15,472 nt of DNA, taken from Prevotellaceae bacterium UBA7028 (lineage in GTDB: Bacteria; Bacteroidota; Bacteroidia; Bacteroidales; Bacteroidaceae). Numbering within the stretch: position 1 is the stretch's first letter; each line of letters starts with the position of its first letter. The stretch lies in the NCBI GenBank assembly GCA_002494215.1, contig DLBF01000161.1:1-15472 (forward strand). The letters are read 5' to 3'. Positions 7,501 through 15,015 of the stretch are shown here, piece after piece. The notes beneath the pieces were generated by a model. It worked only from the letters and a program-made list of their open reading frames with translations, did no database searches and was not told the origin of the DNA. The position numbers were made by a program, and so were the translations under genes.

Positions 7501-8682
7501 TTATTTTTTCTGCTGCTGGTTGCGGTTGCGGTTTCTAGGCTTTGGCATGAAGGGGTTGCTGTTTTGCTGTCCTTCTTGTTCATCCATATTCGGCATAGAG
7601 GTCTCTATGTCTGTAATGATCTTCGTGCCGGCCTTCAGTCCGCTTACTACCTCGGTAAGCATTCCGTTGGTGATGCCTGTTTCTATGGCAATGGCCTTGA
7701 TGTTAGGTCCTTCCTTGGTCCATACCTTCTTAGGAGACTCGCAGTCTGTGATGATTTCTCCATCGTTCAGCATTGCCTCGCTGGGTTTGAAGTGAAGGGC
7801 CTTACTGGGAATGGCCAGCACATCCTTTCTTTCCATGGTATAGATGGTAACGTTGGCAGTCAGGCCGGGCTTCAGCTTCAAGTCCTCATTGGGTGCGCCT
7901 ATTACTACCTCGTATGTAACGACGTTGCTTTCTGTTGTAGCCTGCTGACGTACTTGTGTAACAGTACCGCTGAATTGGTCATTGGGGAAGGCATCCACAT
8001 TGAATGTCACGCGCTGTCCTTCTTTTACCTCGCCTATGTCGGCCTCGTCAACCTTGGCAATCACGCGCATATCTGAAAGGTCCTTGGCAATCTTGAAGAG
8101 GGTAGGAGTGTTGAAGCTACTGGCAACGGTCTGTCCTTCCTCTACTTCCTTACTCAAAACCACACCGTCGATAGGACTGGTAATGGTGGCGTAACCCAAG
8201 TTGGTCTCGGCACGTTTCACGTTGTTGCGCTGAGTGGCAACCGTCTGCTGCGCCTGGACATAGGCAAGGCGAGCCTGCTCGTAGTCGTTGGCGCTGATAA
8301 GTCCCTTGTCGTAGAGGTTCTTGAAACGCTCGTGATTAGCTTTCTGGTATGCCAGCGAGCTTTCTGCGCTTGTCAGGTTAGCCTTAGCACTACTCAGTTC
8401 GCTTGTCAGGTTGGTGCGGTCCAGCTCGGCTATTACCTGTCCTGCTTTCACCGTACTGTTATAGTCAACATACAGTTTGCTTACGATTCCGCTCACCTGA
8501 GTACCCACGTCAACGCTGGTGACGGGCTCGATGGTTCCTGTAGCTGTAACGCTGGTGACGATGTCTTGTTTCTCCACTTCAATCTCGTTATAAGTGAAGC
8601 TGGGCGCTTTCTTGCAACTGCTCATGACGAATGCTGATAGCACAAGGGCAGATGCTGCCTGGATGAATATCTTTCTTCTCAT
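7501..8682 (-). CDS. MacA-like periplasmic adaptor (HlyD/RND adaptor family) lipoprotein
   Basis: This 393-residue membrane-fusion adaptor bridges the inner-membrane permease and the TolC-like channel. The N-terminus MRRKIFIQAASALVLSAFVMSSC has a plausible lipobox with lipidated Cys23, although Met at -3 is not the commonest residue. Next comes the biotinyl-lipoyl-like half (VTSVTATGTIEPVTSVDVGTQVSG, about 43-66). An alpha-helical hairpin follows, rich in Ala/Gln/Glu (about 90-160), with the return half ITSPIDGVVLSKEVEEGQTV (about 170-190). The beta-barrel domain (DMRVIAKVDEADIGEVKEGQRV) and a membrane-proximal domain complete it. The last 20 residues are a low-complexity Asn/Arg/Gln/Lys tail. 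It sits between the TolC-like gene (32 bp upstream) and the ATPase gene. The order channel-adaptor-ATPase-permease is classical for MacAB-TolC-type pumps. Confidence 0.93.
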   Translation of the reverse strand: MRRKIFIQAASALVLSAFVMSSCKKAPSFTYNEIEVEKQDIVTSVTATGTIEPVTSVDVGTQVSGIVSKLYVDYNSTVKAGQVIAELDRTNLTSELSSAKANLTSAESSLAYQKANHERFKNLYDKGLISANDYEQARLAYVQAQQTVATQRNNVKRAETNLGYATITSPIDGVVLSKEVEEGQTVASSFNTPTLFKIAKDLSDMRVIAKVDEADIGEVKEGQRVTFNVDAFPNDQFSGTVTQVRQQATTESNVVTYEVVIGAPNEDLKLKPGLTANVTIYTMERKDVLAIPSKALHFKPSEAMLNDGEIITDCESPKKVWTKEGPNIKAIAIETGITNGMLTEVVSGLKAGTKIITDIETSMPNMDEQEGQQNSNPFMPKPRNRNRNQQQKK

Positions 8683-8714
8683 CTTTATAATGTATTATTT
8701 TTACTTCTTGTTTG

Positions 8715-10055
8715 TTAAAGGTCAATTTTCTCGCCTGTATAGAACTTCAGCAGCTGCATGTTCAGTAGGGCGTTGTATTTGGACTGCAGCATGCTCTGCT
8801 CGGCATTTATCACGTTGTCACGTCCCTGCAGCACGTCAACCGTGTTCTTCAATCCGTTCAGGAACTGCTCGTTCAGTAGCTCATAGCTGGCCTCCTGACT
8901 CTTTACGCGAGCCTTGGCTGCAATGTAGCTCTGCTGATTGTTGTTGGCGTTAATCCAGTATTGTTCTATGGTGTTGGATAGGGCAATCTTCTTGTCTTCG
9001 AACTCCAGCTGTGAGTTAAGTTGCTGCAACTTTGCGTTTCTTATGTTGCTGGCAATCTGCCTGTTGTCGAAGATGGGGACGCTCAACGTCAGACCTGCGC
9101 TCATGTTCAGGTTGTTCTTCATCTGTTCTCCCCAGTTGTTTGGGCTTCCCGAGTAGTGATTGCTGCCCATGCTGGCATTGGCGCGCAGGGTGGGATAGTG
9201 TGCACGTTTGGCTATGTCTACCTGCATCTTGGCGGACTCGATACCCAGTTCGGCACTTTTTATCTCGGGTCGGCTGGTCAGCGCCATATTGAAGGCATCC
9301 AGTTTGTTGGGAATTACCGCCAACACCTTCTCGTCGGCTGGTATATCACCTTTTATGTCAAAGTCGCTGTTGATGTCCAGCTCCAGAACCGACTTCAGCT
9401 GACGCTTGTAATTTTCCAACTGAGCCTTGCTGTTTACAATGTCATATTGGGCGCTGCTCAGTTGAGCCTCCAACTGAACCACATCGGCCTTGGCCATCTG
9501 TCCCTGCTTTTGCATCTCCACGCCGCGGTCGTACTGCTTTTGTGCCGTCTTCAGCAACTGTTCGTTCACCTTCAGCGCCTCTTTGGTGTACATAATCTGA
9601 ACGTACAGCTGGGCGATTTGTTCCTGGATGCTCAGTTCGCTCTGTTCTGTCTGCAGTTTTGTTATCTCGTTCTGCAGTTTCTGTTCCTTTATGTTCTTGT
9701 AGTCTATACCGCCGTTCCACAGGGTTACGCTGGTGTTCAGTCCGTAGCTGCCCTGGTAGGTTACGTTATTGGCGGTGTTTATTACCTGATCCCCCTGTAC
9801 TGTGGACATTACCTGAGTAAAGGGTCTGTATCCTACGTTCTGGTTAGAACTGAAACTAAGGCTGGGAAATAAAGCTCCTTTGTTTTTCCATAAGGCCACG
9901 TCGCCTTTCTCTTCGCTAATCTTGTTTTTCTGAATCTGTATGTTGTTCTTCAGGGCGTAGTCGATGCAATCCTGCAAGCCCCAGGTCTGTTGTGCACTTG
10001 CGCCTAAGCTCAAGCCCATCAGCATACAGGCGATCTTGAATGTCTTGTTCATCAT
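8715..10055 (-). CDS. TolC-family outer-membrane efflux channel
   Basis: This 446-residue protein begins with a signal peptide (MMNKTFKIACMLMGLSLGASA, cleavage near residue 21). WGLQDCIDYALKNNIQIQKNKI follows, the usual first helix of the TolC family ('L-x-x-A-L-x-x-N'). Two internally similar halves can be seen, each with long Gln/Ala/Asn-rich coiled-coil helices. The second half restarts near ALTSRPEIKSAELGIESAKMQVDIAKRA (about 258-285), the typical 'RPE' position, and SVPIFDNRQIASNIRNAKLQ is the typical barrel-to-helix junction. It would form a trimeric channel through the outer membrane. The start may be either of two adjacent ATG codons (10055 or 10052). It is the first gene of the eight-gene minus-strand unit and has its own promoter at 10092-10100. 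Confidence 0.93.
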   Translation of the reverse strand: MMNKTFKIACMLMGLSLGASAQQTWGLQDCIDYALKNNIQIQKNKISEEKGDVALWKNKGALFPSLSFSSNQNVGYRPFTQVMSTVQGDQVINTANNVTYQGSYGLNTSVTLWNGGIDYKNIKEQKLQNEITKLQTEQSELSIQEQIAQLYVQIMYTKEALKVNEQLLKTAQKQYDRGVEMQKQGQMAKADVVQLEAQLSSAQYDIVNSKAQLENYKRQLKSVLELDINSDFDIKGDIPADEKVLAVIPNKLDAFNMALTSRPEIKSAELGIESAKMQVDIAKRAHYPTLRANASMGSNHYSGSPNNWGEQMKNNLNMSAGLTLSVPIFDNRQIASNIRNAKLQQLNSQLEFEDKKIALSNTIEQYWINANNNQQSYIAAKARVKSQEASYELLNEQFLNGLKNTVDVLQGRDNVINAEQSMLQSKYNALLNMQLLKFYTGEKIDL

Positions 10056-10091
10056 ATTTCGGAATATGTCTCTTAAGTAGATTATTTAGGT

Positions 10092-10100
10092 GCAAAGATA
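10092..10100 (-). promoter_or_regulatory. -7 promoter element for the efflux operon
   Basis: Read on the minus strand this is TATCTTTGC, a perfect TAnnTTTG -7 box of the Bacteroidetes type, 37 bp upstream of the TolC-like start. I find no good TTTG match at the -33 distance. It is the only clear promoter for the run of eight genes, all of whose internal gaps are 38 bp or shorter. Confidence 0.65.
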
Positions 10101-10101
10101 C

Positions 10102-10185
10102 AAAAATATGCGTTCCTAATGTCATTATCAAGCCTGCTTTTTACACTTCTTAAAACAAATTAGGCATATATTTAGCATATTTTTC
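10102..10185. repeat. Repeated GCATATwTTT motif in the tolC-ribE intergenic region
   Basis: The motif GCATATwTTT occurs twice on the plus strand as a tandem 11-bp repeat (10164-10174 and 10175-10185). It occurs once on the minus strand at 10111-10102, where AAAAATATGC is the exact reverse complement of 10175-10184. The minus-strand copy lies immediately upstream of the efflux operon's -7 box. AT-rich chance repetition remains possible. Confidence 0.45.
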
Positions 10186-10194
10186 AAAGTCAGC

Positions 10195-10227
10195 CTTGTC
10201 GAGTCTCGTTTTTTGCCCTACCTTTGC
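10195..10227 (+). promoter_or_regulatory. Promoter for riboflavin synthase gene
   Basis: A -7 box TAccTTTGC lies at 10219-10227. CTTG at 10195-10198 is a three-of-four match to the -33 TTTG box, with a spacer of 20 bp. The predicted start is about 25 nt before the ATG at 10261, which leaves no room for an FMN riboswitch in the leader. Confidence 0.7.
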
Positions 10228-10260
10228 GTTGGAAAAGTTGATAATTAAAAGGATTCATAT

Positions 10261-10866
10261 ATGTTCTCAGGTATAGTAGAAACAATGGCTCGTGTGGTTG
10301 CTATCGAGCACGACCAGGATAATGTACATTTTACTCTCAGTTGTCCTTTTACGGACGAGTTGAGTATCGACCAGAGTGTGGCACATAATGGCGTTTGTCT
10401 GACTGTCGTAAGTATAAAGGATGATACATATGTAGTTACTGCCATGCGCGAGACGTTGGAACGCAGCAACCTTGGCCTTTTGAAGGTGGGCGATGAGGTG
10501 AATGTGGAACGCAGCATGCAGATGAACGGACGTCTCGATGGCCATATTGTGCAGGGACATGTTGATCAGACTGCCACTTGTCTGGCTGTCGAGGATCAAG
10601 AGGGTAGCCACCAGTACACCTTCCGATACGAGAGTAACCGCGAGATGGTGTCACACGGTTATTTCACCGTTGATAAGGGCAGCGTGACGGTTAATGGTGT
10701 TAGCCTGACGGTATGCCGTCCTACGGAGGATACCTTTCAGGTGTGCATCATACCCTATACCTTCGAGAATACCAACTTCCACAATATCAAGCCCGGTTCT
10801 GTTGTGAACATAGAGTTTGATATTATTGGCAAGTATCTGGCTCGTATGAACAGCCTGTTGTCTTAA
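10261..10866 (+). CDS. ribE: Riboflavin synthase, alpha chain
   Basis: This 201-residue cytoplasmic enzyme (EC 2.5.1.9) converts two 6,7-dimethyl-8-ribityllumazine molecules into riboflavin plus the pyrimidinedione, the last step of the pathway. It starts with the family's MFSGIVE and contains two lumazine-binding domains that are internal repeats of each other. The first covers about residues 1-95 with SVAHNGVCLTV (39-49) and the second about 96-195 with SVTVNGVSLTV (141-151). DGHIVQGHVDQT (93-104) joins the halves and carries the conserved GHVD. Length is normal. The symbol ribE is used in most bacteria; the E. coli name is ribC. No other riboflavin gene is adjacent. Its stop codon (10864-10866) touches the stop of the convergent ligA. 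Confidence 0.95.
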   Translation: MFSGIVETMARVVAIEHDQDNVHFTLSCPFTDELSIDQSVAHNGVCLTVVSIKDDTYVVTAMRETLERSNLGLLKVGDEVNVERSMQMNGRLDGHIVQGHVDQTATCLAVEDQEGSHQYTFRYESNREMVSHGYFTVDKGSVTVNGVSLTVCRPTEDTFQVCIIPYTFENTNFHNIKPGSVVNIEFDIIGKYLARMNSLLS

Positions 10867-12876
10867 TCACTCTTCTCCCACCAGTTGCAGGAACTCGTCT
10901 TCGTTCATAATTGGAACGCCCAGTTTCTGTGCTTTCTCTAATTTCGAGGGTCCCATATTGTCGCCGGCAAGGATGAAGGAAGTTTTTCCACTGATGCTTC
11001 CTACGTTCTTGCCGCCGTGTTTTTCTATCATCTCTTTATATTCGTCTCGGCTGTGGTGCGCAAATACACCGCTTATAACGATGCTCTTGTCCTTTAGACG
11101 GTCAGATTTGGCCTCCTGCTGTTCCTGCGAAATCTGCATTTGCAGGCCGTATTCCTTCAGCCTGTTTATAAAATGTCGATTCTTTTCTTCGCTAAAGAAT
11201 TTGATTACGCTACCTGCTATAACATCCCCAATACCATTTACTTGCGTTAATTCTTCGCAAGTAGCGGTTGAAAGCTTCTCCATGCTACCGAAATAGCGCG
11301 CCAGGCTCTTGGCGGCAATCTCTCCTACGAAACGAATTCCTATGGCAAAAAGCACTCGCTCGAAGGGTACTTTCTTGCTTTCCTCGATGCTTGTAAGGAT
11401 GTTGTTCACACTAACCTTGTTACTCCCGTCGGCGTTCAGCAACTGATCTTCGCGCAAGGTATAGAGGTCTGCGGCATCGCGTATCAAACCTTGGTTATAG
11501 TATGATTCCGCAATCTCGGGACCTAGGGACATGATGTTCATGGCTTTGCGCGAGATGAAGTGTTCAATCTTGCCCAGAATCAGCGGTCGGCATCCTGTCT
11601 CGTTGGGGCAATAGTGAGCAGCCTCTCCCTCGTAGCGTATCAATTTGGAACCGCAGGCAGGACAGCGGGTAATAAATGATATAGGCGCTCCTGTGGGAGC
11701 ATTGGGAATGGGCTTTTTCCCAACAATTTTGGGGATGATTTCTCCGCCTTTCTCCACTAATATGTGGTCTCCTACATGCAAGTCCAGTTGTGCCATCACA
11801 TCGGCGTTATGCAGGGTGGCCCTGCGCACCTGAGTGCCTGAAAGCTGAATTGGGTCCATATTGGCAACGGGTGTAATAGCGCCAGTGCGTCCTACCTGGA
11901 ACACCACCTGACGCAGTATAGTTTCTGCCTGTTCTGCCTGGAACTTATAGGCAATGGCCCATCGCGGACTCTTGGCCGTCATACCCAAGCTACGCTGTTG
12001 CGCTAGCGAGTTTACCTTCAGCACTATTCCATCCGTGGCAACGGGTAGGTTCTTGCGCTCTGTATCCCAATATTCTATGTAGTCGTAGATGTCCTGCAGA
12101 TTATTAGCCAGCTTCATGGCATTGCTTACCTGAAAACCCCATTTCCTTGCCGCCTCCATATTCTGGTAATGACCGTCGCCCGGGATGCCTTCCCCTAATA
12201 AATAATAAAGGTATGCATCCAGGCCGCGCTCGGCTACTGTACTCGAGTTTTTGCTCTTTAGCGTTCCCGATGCTGCGTTTCTGGGATTGGCAAATAGTTG
12301 CTCCTCGTTTTGGGCGCGCTGCTCATTCAGCCGTTCAAAACTTGTCCAAGGCATTAGCACCTCGCCTCGGATCTCGAACTCCTCGGGGTATCCGCTGCCT
12401 TGTGGCAACTGAAGGGGTATGGTGCGTATTGTGCGCACGTTCTGTGTCACGTCGTCGCCTTGTGTGCCATCACCACGTGTTACCGCCCTCACTAACTTTC
12501 CCTTCTCGTAGTGCAGGCTAATGCTAAGGCCGTCGAATTTCAGTTCGCAACATATCTGAAAAGGGGCTCCCTGCAGTCCGTCGCTCACACGCTGATAGAA
12601 ATCGCTCACCTCCTGACGGTTGTAAGTGTTGGCTAGACTTAGCATGGGGCGTTTGTGCTGCACGGTCGCGAACTCGTTGTTCAGGTCGCTTCCCACACGT
12701 TGCGTAGGGCTGTTGGGGTCTGCCATCTCGGGGTGCAGCTTCTCCAAGTCCTGCAGCTCGTGCATCATCATGTCGAACTCCTTGTCCCCGATGGTGGGCA
12801 TGTTCAGCACATAGTAGTTGTAGTTGTGCTGATGCAGTTCTTCTCTTAGTTTCAGTATCTGCTCTTGCTCTGTCAT
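10867..12876 (-). CDS. ligA: NAD+-dependent DNA ligase
   Basis: This is a 669-residue essential replication and repair ligase of normal length (EC 6.5.1.2), complete in every domain. The N-terminal Ia domain (1-60, [18 protein letters not shown]) is the NMN-binding part. The adenylation domain has catalytic Lys113 in ELKFDG, plus RGDG (134-137), TDGIVLKVN (281-289) and [11 protein letters not shown] (302-312). The OB fold is followed by a zinc finger with Cys405, 408, 423 and 429. Helix-hairpin-helix repeats (about 450-580) come next, and a C-terminal BRCT domain (about 594-669, KSIVISGVF...[19 protein letters not shown]). The start at 12876 ([14 protein letters not shown]) fits the family and is about 18 nt from the predicted transcription start of its promoter at 12901-12932. 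Confidence 0.97.
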   Translation of the reverse strand: MTEQEQILKLREELHQHNYNYYVLNMPTIGDKEFDMMMHELQDLEKLHPEMADPNSPTQRVGSDLNNEFATVQHKRPMLSLANTYNRQEVSDFYQRVSDGLQGAPFQICCELKFDGLSISLHYEKGKLVRAVTRGDGTQGDDVTQNVRTIRTIPLQLPQGSGYPEEFEIRGEVLMPWTSFERLNEQRAQNEEQLFANPRNAASGTLKSKNSSTVAERGLDAYLYYLLGEGIPGDGHYQNMEAARKWGFQVSNAMKLANNLQDIYDYIEYWDTERKNLPVATDGIVLKVNSLAQQRSLGMTAKSPRWAIAYKFQAEQAETILRQVVFQVGRTGAITPVANMDPIQLSGTQVRRATLHNADVMAQLDLHVGDHILVEKGGEIIPKIVGKKPIPNAPTGAPISFITRCPACGSKLIRYEGEAAHYCPNETGCRPLILGKIEHFISRKAMNIMSLGPEIAESYYNQGLIRDAADLYTLREDQLLNADGSNKVSVNNILTSIEESKKVPFERVLFAIGIRFVGEIAAKSLARYFGSMEKLSTATCEELTQVNGIGDVIAGSVIKFFSEEKNRHFINRLKEYGLQMQISQEQQEAKSDRLKDKSIVISGVFAHHSRDEYKEMIEKHGGKNVGSISGKTSFILAGDNMGPSKLEKAQKLGVPIMNEDEFLQLVGEE

Positions 12877-12900
12877 AGCCTAAAAATCCTTATTGATTCA

Positions 12901-12932
12901 CAAAATTAGATATAAAATTGAAAGGTGACAAG
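12901..12932 (-). promoter_or_regulatory. Promoter for ligA
   Basis: On the minus strand a -33-like CTTG (12932-12929) is followed after 20 bp by the -7 box TAatTTTG (12908-12901). The transcription start is predicted near 12894. It is divergent from, and does not overlap, the dapA promoter 17 bp away. Confidence 0.65.
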
Positions 12933-12949
12933 AATTTGCCCGTCTCATT

Positions 12950-12981
12950 TTTGGTAAAATGTTTAAAAAGTATTACTTTTG
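12950..12981 (+). promoter_or_regulatory. Promoter for dapA
   Basis: TTTG (12950-12953), a 20-bp spacer and TActTTTG (12974-12981) are a perfect match to the Bacteroidetes -33/-7 consensus. Transcription should begin near 12988. This excludes the in-frame ATG at 12959 as start codon and supports the ATG at 13007. Confidence 0.82.
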
Positions 12982-13006
12982 CAGCACTTTTAAGGATAAT
13001 AACCAT

Positions 13007-13894
13007 ATGGCAAATAATAAATTCCGTGGCTTGGGCATTGCGTTAATTACTCCATTCTGCAAGGATGGCAGTATAGATTTTGCATCGCTCGACCGCCTTG
13101 TAGAGTACCAGATTAAGAGCGGAGCTGACTTCCTTTGTATTATGGGCACAACGGCCGAGACTCCAACGTTGAGCGCTGACGAGAAGTCATTGCTTAAGCA
13201 ACATCTGGTTGATCGAGTAGCTGGACGCGTTCCCCTGCTGATGGGTTGTGGAGGCAATAACACCGCTGCTGTGGTAAATGATCTGCAGACTTCGGACTGG
13301 CGTAGCATAGACGGAATCCTTAGTGTTTGCCCTTATTACAACAAACCTTCGCAGGAAGGTCTTTATCAGCACTACGCTGCTATTGCCAAGGCTAGTCCTG
13401 TCCCCGTAGTATTATATAATGTACCAGGTCGTACGGGTGTTAATATGACGGCCGAGACCACTTTACGTTTGGCTCGTGACTTCGATAATATTGTTGCCAT
13501 CAAGGAGGCTAGCGGCAATATCACCCAGATGGACGACATTATCAAGAACAAGCCTGCCAACTTTGATGTTATCAGCGGCGACGACGGTATTACCTTCCCC
13601 CTTATTACCTTGGGTGCTGTAGGTGTAATCAGCGTTATCGGTAATGCTCTGCCAAGCGAGTTCAGCCGTATGGTGCGTTTGGCACTGAAGGGCGAGTACA
13701 ACACATCTCTGACCATCCATCACAAGTTCACCGAGTTGTTCAAGCTTCTTTTCGTGGATGGTAACCCTGCCGGTGTTAAGGCCATGTTGCACGAGATGGG
13801 TATGATTGAGAATGTCCTTCGTCTTCCCCTCGTTCCTACCCGCCTGACTACCATGGAGCGCATCTCCAGCATAGTCAAAGAACTAGGATATTAA
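13007..13894 (+). CDS. dapA: 4-hydroxy-tetrahydrodipicolinate synthase
   Basis: This 295-residue cytoplasmic (beta/alpha)8 aldolase-family enzyme (EC 4.3.3.7) condenses pyruvate with aspartate semialdehyde, the first step specific to diaminopimelate and lysine synthesis. Motifs in order are GLGIALITPF (8-17), GTTAETPTL (47-55, the pyruvate-binding Thr-Thr), PYYNKP (109-114), YNVPGRTG (137-144, with the proton-relay Tyr137 and Arg142) and the Schiff-base lysine K166 in VAIKEASGN. The open frame extends upstream to 12959, but that ATG lies between the -33 and -7 boxes. The chosen start (MANNKFRGLG) has AAGGA about 10 bases upstream and aligns with the usual N-terminus of the family. The gene stands alone and diverges from ligA; no other lysine-pathway gene is in view. 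Confidence 0.96.
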   Translation: MANNKFRGLGIALITPFCKDGSIDFASLDRLVEYQIKSGADFLCIMGTTAETPTLSADEKSLLKQHLVDRVAGRVPLLMGCGGNNTAAVVNDLQTSDWRSIDGILSVCPYYNKPSQEGLYQHYAAIAKASPVPVVLYNVPGRTGVNMTAETTLRLARDFDNIVAIKEASGNITQMDDIIKNKPANFDVISGDDGITFPLITLGAVGVISVIGNALPSEFSRMVRLALKGEYNTSLTIHHKFTELFKLLFVDGNPAGVKAMLHEMGMIENVLRLPLVPTRLTTMERISSIVKELGY

Positions 13895-13906
13895 ACAAAT
13901 ATCACC

Positions 13907-13999
13907 CATTTTTTTTCTATTGCTTTCCCCCGGGGGGGGCTACATGTGTTACCTCGAGGAGTTACAAGTGTAATGTCGAGGAGTCTGCATTTTTTTTCT
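13907..13999. repeat. Repeat-rich intergenic segment: C5G8 tract, two contiguous 22-bp repeats, flanking 12-mers
   Basis: Within the 242-bp gap between dapA and the DUF1080 gene, the 12-mer CATTTTTTTTCT occurs twice in direct orientation (13907-13918 and 13988-13999). Between the copies lie a C5G8 tract (13927-13939) and two contiguous 22-bp units (13941-13962 and 13963-13984) that agree at 18 of 22 positions and both end in TCGAGGAGT. The second unit also takes part in a nested palindrome: CCTCGA (13952-13957) pairs with TCGAGG (13976-13981), and TTACA (13962-13966) pairs with TGTAA (13969-13973) around AG. I see no coding potential. Its role is unknown. Confidence 0.85.
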
Positions 14000-14023
14000 C
14001 CAACTTTTTCCATTGGTGATGTA

Positions 14024-14044
14024 TAGGAAGGGCGTTTCTTCCTA
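14024..14044. other. Small hairpin upstream of the DUF1080 promoter
   Basis: TAGGAAG (14024-14030) and CTTCCTA (14038-14044) form a 7-bp perfect stem with a 7-nt loop. A short AT-rich stretch follows but no real T-run. It may help end dapA transcription, or may be an operator just upstream of the -33 box at 14061. Evidence is only the inverted repeat. Confidence 0.35.
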
Positions 14045-14060
14045 AATATTCTTAATTAGC

Positions 14061-14091
14061 TTTGCTATATTGGGTAAAATTTATAACTTTG
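14061..14091 (+). promoter_or_regulatory. Promoter for the DUF1080 lipoprotein gene
   Basis: TTTG (14061-14064), a 19-bp spacer and TAacTTTG (14084-14091) match the Bacteroidetes consensus. The leader is about 40 nt, very AT-rich, with no evident Shine-Dalgarno before the ATG at 14137. Confidence 0.78.
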
Positions 14092-14136
14092 TGGGCAAAT
14101 CGTATAATTTTTACCAAATTTACATAATTAATCAAT

Positions 14137-15015
14137 ATGAAAAAGACATTGTTATTTGCAGCAACTTTGGCTATGATGGCATCTTGCTGCCAGAACAAGT
14201 GCAAGTGCGAATGCAACTGCGGTTGTGATGCTTGCAAGAATTGTGAGAACAAGACTGAAGCAGCTGCTGGCGATGAGGCTGTTGCCGAAATCGTTGAGAA
14301 CGAACAGTATGACCTGGCTCAGTTGAAGCAGGACGAGGAGGGTTACTACATCCTGTTTGACGGCTCAAGTCTGGACGGATGGCGTGGCTATGGTCAGGAC
14401 GGTGTTCCCTCAAGCTGGGAGAACGACGGCGAGAGCATTCACCTGAAGGGCTCTGGTACTGGCGAGGCTCAGGCTGAAGGCGGTGGTGACCTTATGTTCG
14501 CTCATAAGTTCACTAACTTTACACTGGAGTTGGAATACAAGATTAGCAAGGGTGGTAACTCTGGTATCTTCTACCTGGCTCAGGAGGCTAAGGATGCTAA
14601 CGGCGATATGCTGCCTATCTGGCAGAGCTGTTCTGAATATCAGGTGCTGGACAATGCCAACCACGTAGATGCTCAGCTGGGTGTTGACGGTAACCGTCAG
14701 GCTGCTTCTCTGTACGATATGGTTCCTGCCAATCCTCAGAATGCTAAGCCCTTCGGCGAGTGGAACAAGGCTAAGATTGTTGTCTTCAAGGGGACTGTTA
14801 TCCACTACCAGAATGACGAAAAGGTGTTGGAGTATCATTTGTGGACTCCGAAGTGGAAGGAAATGCTCGACAACAGCAAGTTCTGCAAGGGCGGTGAGTT
14901 CCCCTATGCTTACGGCATGATGATTGAAGAAGGTAAGGAAGGCGGTTACTTCGCCCTTCAGGATCACGGCGACGACGTTTGGTACAAGAACGTACGAATC
15001 AAGGTGATGGATTAA
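14137..15015 (+). CDS. DUF1080 (3-keto-disaccharide hydrolase-like) lipoprotein with Cys-rich tether
   Basis: This 292-residue exported lipoprotein begins with MKKTLLFAATLAMMASC, a signal peptide with a lipobox-like end at Cys17 (Cys18 follows). Residues 17-36 contain nine cysteines (17, 18, 22, 24, 26, 28, 30, 33, 36), largely as CxC and CxxC pairs. An Ala/Glu-rich linker runs to about residue 65. The rest (about 66-292) is a DUF1080 domain: YYILFDGSSLDGWRGY, SGIFYLAQE, SEYQVLDNANH, GEWNKAKIVVFKGTVIHYQNDEKV and the closing GYFALQDHGDDVWYKNVRIK. DUF1080 proteins have a concanavalin-like fold, and some cleave 3-keto sugars, so a periplasmic or surface carbohydrate role is likely. All lysine codons but the first are AAG, suggesting high expression. 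Its promoter is at 14061-14091 and its terminator at 15016-15055. Confidence 0.88.
   Translation: MKKTLLFAATLAMMASCCQNKCKCECNCGCDACKNCENKTEAAAGDEAVAEIVENEQYDLAQLKQDEEGYYILFDGSSLDGWRGYGQDGVPSSWENDGESIHLKGSGTGEAQAEGGGDLMFAHKFTNFTLELEYKISKGGNSGIFYLAQEAKDANGDMLPIWQSCSEYQVLDNANHVDAQLGVDGNRQAASLYDMVPANPQNAKPFGEWNKAKIVVFKGTVIHYQNDEKVLEYHLWTPKWKEMLDNSKFCKGGEFPYAYGMMIEEGKEGGYFALQDHGDDVWYKNVRIKVMD

Noticed and set aside
9021..9872. 283-codon open frame on the plus strand opposite the TolC-like gene
   Set aside because: Its Leu/Val/His-rich translation is what the reverse strand of Gln/Asn-rich coiled-coil sequence gives; the TolC-family protein on the other strand is unambiguous.
10101..10260. FMN riboswitch upstream of riboflavin synthase
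   Set aside because: The predicted transcription start is only about 25 nt before the ATG, and I see no multi-stem conserved RFN-like sequence in the gap.
13927..13939. C5G8 tract as an intrinsic terminator for dapA
   Set aside because: The C and G runs abut with no loop and are not followed by a T-run, so a normal terminator hairpin cannot form.
13907..13999. CRISPR array
   Set aside because: Only two repeat units are present, directly adjacent with no spacers, and there are no cas genes.
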